Source: Acanthaster planci (taxonomy: Eukaryota > Echinodermata > Asteroidea > Valvatida > Acanthasteridae). Taken from it: a stretch of 64,000 bases of DNA. Positions 60,401 to 64,000 of the stretch are shown piece after piece (the first letter of the stretch is position 1; each line of letters begins with the position of its first letter). The stretch lies in NCBI RefSeq assembly GCF_001949145.1, contig NW_019091360.1, positions 1,401,231 to 1,465,230 on the forward strand. The letters run 5' to 3'. The notes beneath the pieces were generated by a model that saw only the letters and a list, made by a program, of their open reading frames with translations, was not told the origin of the DNA and ran no database searches. The translations under genes and the position numbers were made by a program.

Positions 60401-63400
60401 AAAAATGCAAACACGTGTACGTATGCACAGCACATGAATTTTGCCATGACAAGTTTTCAATTGGATTTTATCAGTACCTGATGCACTCGTTTAACACTGA
60501 CTGAATACAGGTGATTCACAATAGTGTGCCTCCAAGAGTTTGCAACGCGTCGACCAAGCACAGTGCGCTAAATCTGTCAACCCTTTCCAAATGCGCGCAC
60601 ATTGGGTAAACATATTTCAGGCACTGTGATTGGTCAAAATGTTGCAAACTCTTGGAGGCGCACTATTGTGAATCGGCCATATTACACATATGTTTCAGAG
60701 GGAAATTATCAACTGCGCATGTCCCGTTCTTGCGGTCATTTGCATGTGTAATGAGGGCCATGGTAGTTCGTGCCAGGCAAACAGCTGCTTCATCTTATGA
60801 AATTTACGCATTTTCATGGTAAGATAAGGCCTTTTCCTAACATGTTTTGGGAAAAAAAATTGAGAAATAGTACCAGAGTGGTCAAAACTTGTGATTATTG
60901 TGAAAAGCTCATTTCATAAACGGTAGTTTGTTTACGTTTTGATGCAATTTTTGAAGGCTTGAAACAGTGAATTTGAAGTTTTCCTGAAGTTTCCAAAAGT
61001 GGGCTGTGGAGGAGAAAGGTGTGAAGGTTTTAAATTTGCTGACGGTTTTGCGCTAGATTTTTTCTCTTTCCGACCGGACGCATTTGCATATCGACCTAAC
61101 TCAACACCGATTCCATTCATCTTGTATAATCTTACAGCGCTGTGATCGTAAGAATTAAGTGACCCGGGAACGAATGATGAACTCAGAAGTACAGTAAGTT
61201 AACATGAAGTTTATTACTGCTCAGAAGTACAGTTTTTTACTGAAACCGAGGCCTATCTGTCATTATAAAATTGTCAGGAAAATGTTGAAATTCACAGGAT
61301 ATCCCCTGTTTCACATGTACTATACAAACATGAATCACATGAACACGTACACCAGCTCCGTCAAGAATATCCATGCATCTGTACGTGTACATGTACACCG
61401 TGGTACTTGTGTAACAAGCCGCAGTGTACTGTGCACAGTTTTGATCGGTTTTGTGCATGTAAAACATGTACAGATCGCTCTGCGCAGAAGTATCAAATAT
61501 AACTCATGAAAGTCGAACAAGAAAATCTAGCTAGATAGAGCTGATTTGATGTGTAGTTGAGATTCTGGCCTGTCGTATGCAGTGTCTCGATGCTTTGGGA
61601 AAACTTCTGAAAGTGAGAAGTTTAGTGGAAAACAAGACCAAGTGATCGATTGGAAATGGAAATAATTTATCATCTTAGCAACCACTTTGAGGCTAAGTTT
61701 CATATTTATGTAGCATTTCTCTTCGTGAGTCTGTAGTGCTTTATTCGGTTTAAACCTTCTAGAGCACATACAAAGAGTTTCAATGTGATCATTTGTTAAC
61801 TTTGTGCAATTGAAGTCTTCAAAACGAGAAGGCTCAACAGAGGATTGACAAGTTGCTAAGGACATTTCCGTATGGTTCACGAGATTCTGGTCAAGCAACT
61901 GCCGCGTATGGTCGAAGTCATTAATTTCCACACAAATGGGGGTGAAACATACATGTACGTGATTAAAGGAACTTTTTAATTTAGCTGAACTTATTCATTG
62001 AAAGACAGCCCTCGAAAGACATCATACGAAATCGAACGATCTTGCTCAATGTTAGGGAAATGTTCATTTTAAAATAATGTGGGTGTGGGCCTAAATAATC
62101 ACGTGCCACTGCTCTGTACATGTGCATCTTATTCAAAATACATGCTGACGTTAGTATGCACCTGGATTGAAAATGTCTGCACCCAGGATGGCGTCAAATT
62201 TTCTCCACGCGGAGAATTAGAAGTTAGTGCTCTACATTTTAAATATAGCTCTATTTAAAACATTAAAAATGGTCTGTAGCTCCTTCACTTTGAACAATGT
62301 GTTCTTCAAGGTATGGCCCATCATTTGCAGTTCTCCAAAAAGGAACTAGCACAATTATTGTTGAAAAGCATACACAAATTTACTTGAATGATAGTTATGG
62401 GACCAAACTCTTGGTTAAATTATTCTTTCTGGCAAGGTGTCATTTTGAAGATGCATCTAAAGATGCGTTTTGAAAAATTGCTTTCAAAAGTGCGCACCAG
62501 CATTGACACACATGGGCGAGGTTACTGTATTTTGTCAGTTCAGTGCGTTAAACTGTGTAGCTCCATTCGACTGAATGTGAAAATGTATCCCAGATGCTGA
62601 ATTCCGGCGTAACATGCCTTTTGCAAGTACTAAATTTGAATAAAATCTGGTACACTGAGTTCTTTAAATTCACAGGAACATAATGTAAATTCTCCATACT
62701 AAAGACACTGTTGCTACATCCGGGGGCAAGCTTTTGCTTCGATACATAAAAGACGCCTTGCACCAATACAATGTTTTCAATGAATAAGGAACCAGTCCAT
62801 TCCAGAGATGGTGGTTGCTATGCAAAAGCTTGCCCTGCATCACGAGGTACAGCAACAGTGCCTTTAATCTGGGAAATTCAAATCATTATGTTCATGTGCA
62901 ATCGGATAAGTCAGTGTGACAGATTTTGTTGAACTTTAACTCGCAAAATGCTCATTTAAAACAGGAGTCAACAAACTCTGATCAGAAATCCAAATCCCAG
63001 AACATTGTTTTTCTCAAAATATTCACACAGCTGAAACTTTATCAGGTTTGTTCCGAGGCACCCTTCTACAGATTTTGAATAATATTGTTGCCTCAAAGAC
63101 TGTACTTTTAATCATTTCATTTAGATTATGCAGGACTTTGTGTGATCTTGCATAATTTCTTTGCTCATCCTGAAAATGGAAACATCAAATGTGCCTTTGA
63201 AAGACAACTGACAAACAGACATCGTGACCTACCACCAACTTCTTGGAGGGGCCGATGCCAAAATTGACCACGCACACCACCTGTCCTGTCGGGGTGCTGG
63301 CCAGCTCCAGGTTACCCGTCTTCCAGCTGGAGTTACCCATCTCCAGGCTGGTGTACTTGACGTAGCCTTGTATCATGCACATGGGCTCATAGATACCCAC

Positions 63401-63412
63401 GTAGTTAGTCAT
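39204..63412 (-). CDS. USP37: Ubiquitin carboxyl-terminal hydrolase 37-type deubiquitinase
   Basis: Cysteine protease that removes ubiquitin chains; vertebrate USP37 acts in S-phase entry and replication and is an APC/C-CDH1 target (family knowledge). Seventeen exons with consistent phases sum to 3384 bp, 1127 residues, slightly longer than the 979 of human. N-terminal PH-like domain (about 1-121), disordered linker, USP catalytic Cys C389 (NLGNTCYMN), zinc-ribbon pairs (CKQC, CSEC), and catalytic His near H1082 (GHYIS), ending GYIFFYIAK. The catalytic domain is interrupted between the LKRYRF strand and the His box by an insert with four UIM-like helices, as in the USP26/29/37 group. KEN motifs at 250-252, 297-299 and 855-857. 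Start ATG 63412 is the first Met of the PH exon, whose frame is open upstream. A 5' UTR exon is probably beyond the window. Confidence 0.95.
39417..40528. other. USP37 intron 16
   Basis: Contains the pogo/Tigger-like MITE at 40249-40412. Nothing else recognised. Confidence 0.6.
40249..40412. mobile_element. pogo/Tigger-like MITE
   Basis: A 164-bp element with terminal inverted repeats CAGTTGAACCTCGTTAATAA and TTATTAACGAGGTTCGACTG, flanked by TA. The GAACCTCGTTAATA core is typical of Tigger/pogo ends. Confidence 0.88.
40529..40641 (-). CDS. USP37: USP37 exon 16 (acidic segment)
   Basis: FSESFTCLEDDDDAAEPMEI then DEESDDDATKELAKNAE. Matches the acidic EDSGNEDVFDM and ELKRNAE region of human. 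Acceptor CTCACAG|AG, donor GAG|GTCAGT. Confidence 0.93.
41046..41111 (-). CDS. USP37: USP37 exon 15 (UIM 4)
   Basis: DAQEIDKREEDALKRAKQIS then LQ. A 22-codon exon made of a single UIM, closest to the last UIM of human USP37 (DDLKRATELSLQ). Acceptor GTGCAG|ATGC, donor CAAG|GTTTGT; phase 1 at both ends, so skipping it would keep frame. Confidence 0.93.
41112..42229. other. USP37 intron 14
   Basis: AT-rich intron with no recognised repeat end or exon. Confidence 0.4.
42230..42959 (-). CDS. USP37: USP37 exon 14 (insert: UIM 2, UIM 3, KEN, SUMO-interaction-like motif)
   Basis: A 730-bp exon. In order: MSEEQQLAYALAIS (UIM 2, about 770-784), SKENGTPCKRFK (KEN 855-857 beside a basic patch), GPIDLTGETQD (about 887-897, like a SUMO-interacting motif), RRVKKSIANFFSPAK (about 908-922), and KEDEELRRATQLSLL (UIM 3). 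Acceptor CCTGAG|GCGATG, donor GCTAG|GTATGA. Confidence 0.95.
42960..44809. other. USP37 intron 13
   Basis: Holds SINE copy 2 (43083-43212). The frames at 43094-43315 and 43707-44006 show no known domain. Confidence 0.5.
43083..43212 (+). mobile_element. tRNA-derived SINE, copy 2
   Basis: Starts GGGGAGTCAGGTTGGCGTGG, has a degenerate B box (GGTTCTCACTCC), then ATATGATTTTGTGG and TTTTTCCCTGG as in copy 1 at 6605-6790, in the opposite orientation. Confidence 0.65.
44810..44963 (-). CDS. USP37: USP37 exon 13 (UIM 1)
   Basis: NQLGRTVFLDKLPDSDTDET then QRALEMSKREAERAELEKEK. The acidic DSDTDE followed by ALEMSKREAE fits a ubiquitin-interacting motif and runs into a charged helix. Acceptor TGCAG|GAACC, donor GAAG|GTAGGG. 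Confidence 0.94.
44964..45898. other. USP37 intron 12
   Basis: AT-rich; no exon or repeat boundary that I can support. Confidence 0.4.
45899..46216 (-). CDS. USP37: USP37 exon 12
   Basis: VMIIHLKRYRFDVDAAQNSK then RRRILIPKYLSLLYHCSKV, the conserved USP strand pair, followed by a Ser/Thr-rich run into the insert. Acceptor TGCAG|AGTAATG, donor ACAGG|GTAACC. Confidence 0.96.
46873..47253 (-). other. Unassigned 126-codon frame with Cys-rich part and membrane-like helix
   Basis: Reads CFTNCDGHQVRFGKVCHLCP, a charged linker, then a strongly hydrophobic run (LPLVSLLALIFLILCLVVAC). The sense strand is that of USP37, but phase and position do not fit that gene. It could be a chance frame, a retained exon of another gene, or a decayed gene. 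I do not recognise a family. Confidence 0.25.
47624..47864. mobile_element. TTAA-flanked MITE-like repeat, copy C
   Basis: A 241-bp element from AGGGCAGCTGCAATAAC to ACTTGGGCCCT, with TTAA on both sides (47620-47623, 47865-47868). Its 3' half aligns with the ends of copies A and B. The TTAA flanks suggest a piggyBac-like target, but the TIRs are short. Confidence 0.65.
48451..48582 (-). CDS. USP37: USP37 exon 11 (second zinc pair)
   Basis: STNPVGSVQTALEQFFHAET, then EYACSECNCKQATVTHTFTR. CSEC is the partner of CKQC in exon 10. Acceptor CAACAG|TTCC, donor CCCAG|GTACTG. Confidence 0.96.
48583..50102. other. USP37 intron 10
   Basis: No supported feature. A C-rich block near 49755-49785. Confidence 0.4.
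50103..50362 (-). CDS. USP37: USP37 exon 10 (QQD-like and zinc box)
   Basis: DAQEFLCQCLDQLKEDWEEA, an acidic linker, then CPVVQNFEFEVLHSIVCKQC and LSLDMPRRR. Asp/Glu of DAQEF and the CKQC pair are standard USP features. Acceptor CCAAAG|GAT, donor GGAG|GTGAGA. Confidence 0.97.
50363..51069. other. USP37 intron 9
   Basis: AT-rich, nothing recognised. Confidence 0.4.
51070..51196 (-). CDS. USP37: USP37 exon 9
   Basis: ALASLFFAKQRNQSPDRVGT then LRRVKQAISSTATRFSGFMQ and H. It matches the human segment with KNAISATAERFSGYMQ. Acceptor ATTCAG|GGCGC, donor AACAC|GTGAGT. Confidence 0.95.
51197..52114. other. USP37 intron 8
   Basis: Holds the 27-bp segment shared with position 249 (51841-51867) and the relative of the 24.9-kb repeat (about 51945-52045). 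Confidence 0.5.
51880..52080 (+). repeat. Dispersed repeat, second copy of the 24.9-kb family
   Basis: GGCTGCGGCTTA, ACACAACTCTATGGGAACTGG, TGCAGCCAC and GTGTAATTTTAAG are in the same order as in 24980-25050. Confidence 0.55.
52115..52243 (-). CDS. USP37: USP37 exon 8 (catalytic Cys box)
   Basis: FSNLGNTCYMNAILQSLFAL then DRFTMDVLNGSLLH. The Cys of NTCYMN is the nucleophile. Acceptor TGACAG|GTTTTC, donor TACAA|GTGAGA. Confidence 0.97.
52244..54258. other. USP37 intron 7
   Basis: Mostly the hAT-like element at 52669-54014. No exon recognised. Confidence 0.6.
52669..54014. mobile_element. hAT-like element with GGTTCGG-rich ends
   Basis: Ends TAGTGCTGCA and TGCAGCACTA with subterminal GGTTCGG repeats (52690-52760 and 53940-53995). 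Flanks TTTGAGAG (52661-52668) and GTTGAGAG (54015-54022) match at 7 of 8 bases, as an 8-bp hAT target duplication. The 1.35-kb interior has no recognisable transposase. Confidence 0.75.
54259..54408 (-). CDS. USP37: USP37 exon 7 (run-in to catalytic domain)
   Basis: NTSIKRTPGFLSLPQPKKPC, then GNKYVGWSQRN and VSLQG. It matches the human run-in with LGFLPQP and the GW motif before the Cys box. Acceptor TTCCCAG|GCAAACC, donor CAAGG|GTGAGT. Confidence 0.92.
54409..55361. other. USP37 intron 6
   Basis: AT-rich, nothing supported. Confidence 0.4.
55362..55455 (-). CDS. USP37: USP37 exon 6 (linker)
   Basis: APKPVSSVKAFYSRGRQAPG then FTASDALLQPR. Acceptor ATTTAG|CTGCT and donor CCGAG|GTAAGT keep phase. 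Confidence 0.82.
55456..56040. other. USP37 intron 5
   Basis: AT-rich; the small frames have no recognisable product. Confidence 0.4.
56041..56162 (-). CDS. USP37: USP37 exon 5 (linker, second KEN)
   Basis: TPKMGGASKSVYQMRKEEGG, then FQEKQLQLEERKENT, a short charged helix ending in KEN. It has no clear human match, but phase and splice sites (TTGCAG|AACG, AAATA|GTGAGT) fit on both sides. Confidence 0.8.
56163..57168. other. USP37 intron 4
   Basis: AT-rich; the small frames on both strands have no recognisable product. Confidence 0.4.
57169..57506 (-). CDS. USP37: USP37 exon 4 (Ser/Pro linker with KEN motif)
   Basis: Starts NLGGRNSLVNHPENTVPRTR and is rich in TP/SP (SPTTPRS, LTPWNPSTPMG). 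It ends MDGDKENIGAKNH, a KEN box in acidic context. Acceptor TTCCAG|AAC, donor CACAT|GTGAGA. Confidence 0.9.
57507..57973. other. USP37 intron 3
   Basis: Nothing recognised. Confidence 0.4.
57974..58047 (-). CDS. USP37: USP37 exon 3 (linker)
   Basis: KRPNSSAQLSLMSPQSQVYT then PVKQ. A short Ser/Pro-rich linker with SP and TP sites. Acceptor AACAG|ATAAAA, donor GCAA|GTAAGT. Confidence 0.85.
58048..58751. other. USP37 intron 2
   Basis: Nothing recognised. Confidence 0.4.
58752..58938 (-). CDS. USP37: USP37 exon 2 (end of PH-like domain)
   Basis: Reads VTNQIKGVIFNHHVPRCNIS and ends with the helix RFADILEDLHKARKR, typical of the closing PH helix. Acceptor CTTTAG|GTTACC, donor AGAG|GTGAGA, phase 1. 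Confidence 0.92.
58939..63235. other. USP37 intron 1 (4.3 kb)
   Basis: Carries a loose tandem-like series around 59240-59640 in which ACCAAACCTG / ACTGAACCTCACC-type blocks recur, MITE copy 3 (60508-60679), several TACATGTACATGTA tracts, and a minus-strand frame at 61527-61931 with a short Cys/His motif. No exon in phase. Confidence 0.5.
60508..60679. mobile_element. TA-flanked MITE, copy 3
   Basis: A 172-bp member of the family: left CAGGTGATTCACAATAGTGT, right CACTATTGTGAATCGGCCA, flanked by TA. Confidence 0.85.
63236..63412 (-). CDS. USP37: USP37 exon 1 (PH-like domain start)
   Basis: Codes MTNYVGIYEPMCMIQGYVK, then SSWKTGNLELAST and VVCVVNFGIGPSKKL, aligning with the WKEG strand of human USP37. 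The exon probably begins at 63435 (acceptor AACAG|GTAGC), so the first bases are UTR. Donor TTG|GTGGTA (end 63236) or GTG|GTAGGT (end 63233); both keep phase 0. Confidence 0.85.
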
Positions 63413-63435
63413 TGCTGCTGTTACGCTGATGCTAC

Positions 63436-64000
63436 CTGTTGAAAACACAAAAAATGGACTAAACAAAGAGAAAAAAGGGAACCAGTACTGGACCGTGACC
63501 CTGGTTTTGAGAGGTTTTTTACTTTTGTACCTACATGACAATTGATTCCTCACGGTGCATATTTTGGGGGACTTAGAAAGTTTACCTGTGACAGACTGTC
63601 ATTTCTAACCATGTTTACATTGGGCATTGTGAAATCATAATCATTCATGAGATGGAATTCCAACCTAGATTAGACTTTACTTCTTTTGAAGAAATATCCT
63701 CCAAAGCTGGGAGGAAAACAGCTGGATTTCCCTGGAAAATAGTCGTGCTTCTGGTTTCCCAACTAACTGACCCTATTTCATGACGGTGGAGTTCTTCGCT
63801 TGCAAACCAGGGTAGGAAAGAGAATGCATCACATCCCACTTTTCTCAAATTGAAATGAAATACCCAAACCCCATGCCCCGCCTGGAGATTACATTGTATC
63901 TGATGTCACTATTCTCCTCAATCAGCGACGACTCCTCCCAACCGAGAGCATGGGGTTTTTCGGGGAAAGAGTTCCATACATACGGACAATGCCAATTTTC
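63436..64000. other. Upstream of USP37 exon 1
   Basis: Probably a 5' UTR intron. It includes an inverted repeat (AACCCCATGC near 63868 and GCATGGGGTT near 63948). The last 40 bp (GGGGAAAGAGTTCCATACAT) resemble the repeat at 7300 and 13402. Confidence 0.4.

Overview
The window is eukaryotic nuclear DNA, most likely from a marine invertebrate; a cephalochordate or another non-vertebrate deuterostome is my best guess, but a lophotrochozoan cannot be excluded. The reasons are many-exon genes with kilobase introns, animal-type proteins close in layout to their human counterparts, a dense load of Penelope-like, tyrosine-recombinase (DIRS/Ngaro-like), LINE, SINE and MITE remnants, and frequent self-complementary TACATGTACATGTA tracts. 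There is no bacterial gene structure, so most long reading frames are chance. The species call is an inference from style only.

Three genes can be reconstructed from splice sites, reading phase and family motifs. (1) Positions 1-15629, minus strand: the 5' two-thirds of NGLY1 (peptide:N-glycanase). Eight coding exons give the PUB domain, the zinc-binding region and the complete Cys-His-Asp triad; the C-terminal PAW domain lies off the left edge. (2) Positions 19999-35578, plus strand: a three-exon Ly6/uPAR-type three-finger protein with a signal peptide and a GPI-like tail. It is split by a 14.5-kb first intron and a second intron that appears to use a GC-AG splice pair. (3) Positions 39204-63412, minus strand: a complete 17-exon USP37-type deubiquitinase of 1127 codons, with an N-terminal PH-like domain, a USP catalytic domain split by an insert carrying four UIM-like helices, three KEN motifs and a SUMO-interaction-like motif. 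All exon junctions in the three models keep phase.

Mobile DNA fills much of the rest. NGLY1 introns hold a Penelope-like element with inverted arms (3390-4842), a 110-bp tandem duplication, and a decayed gag-RT-RNaseH-tyrosine recombinase element (about 8220-12135) that was itself invaded by a palindromic MITE and a LINE tail. At 13.0-15.4 kb an inverted, tandem-repeat-armed structure straddles a 187-bp assembly gap. One TA-flanked MITE family has a copy in an intron of each of the three genes; the copy in the three-finger gene ends 19 bp before exon 3. Other families include a TTAA-flanked repeat, a hAT-like element with an 8-bp target duplication, a pogo/Tigger-like MITE and a tRNA-derived SINE.

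The three genes are not an operon-like unit. NGLY1 and USP37 both act in ubiquitin-linked protein quality control or turnover, but nothing here shows a functional link between them.
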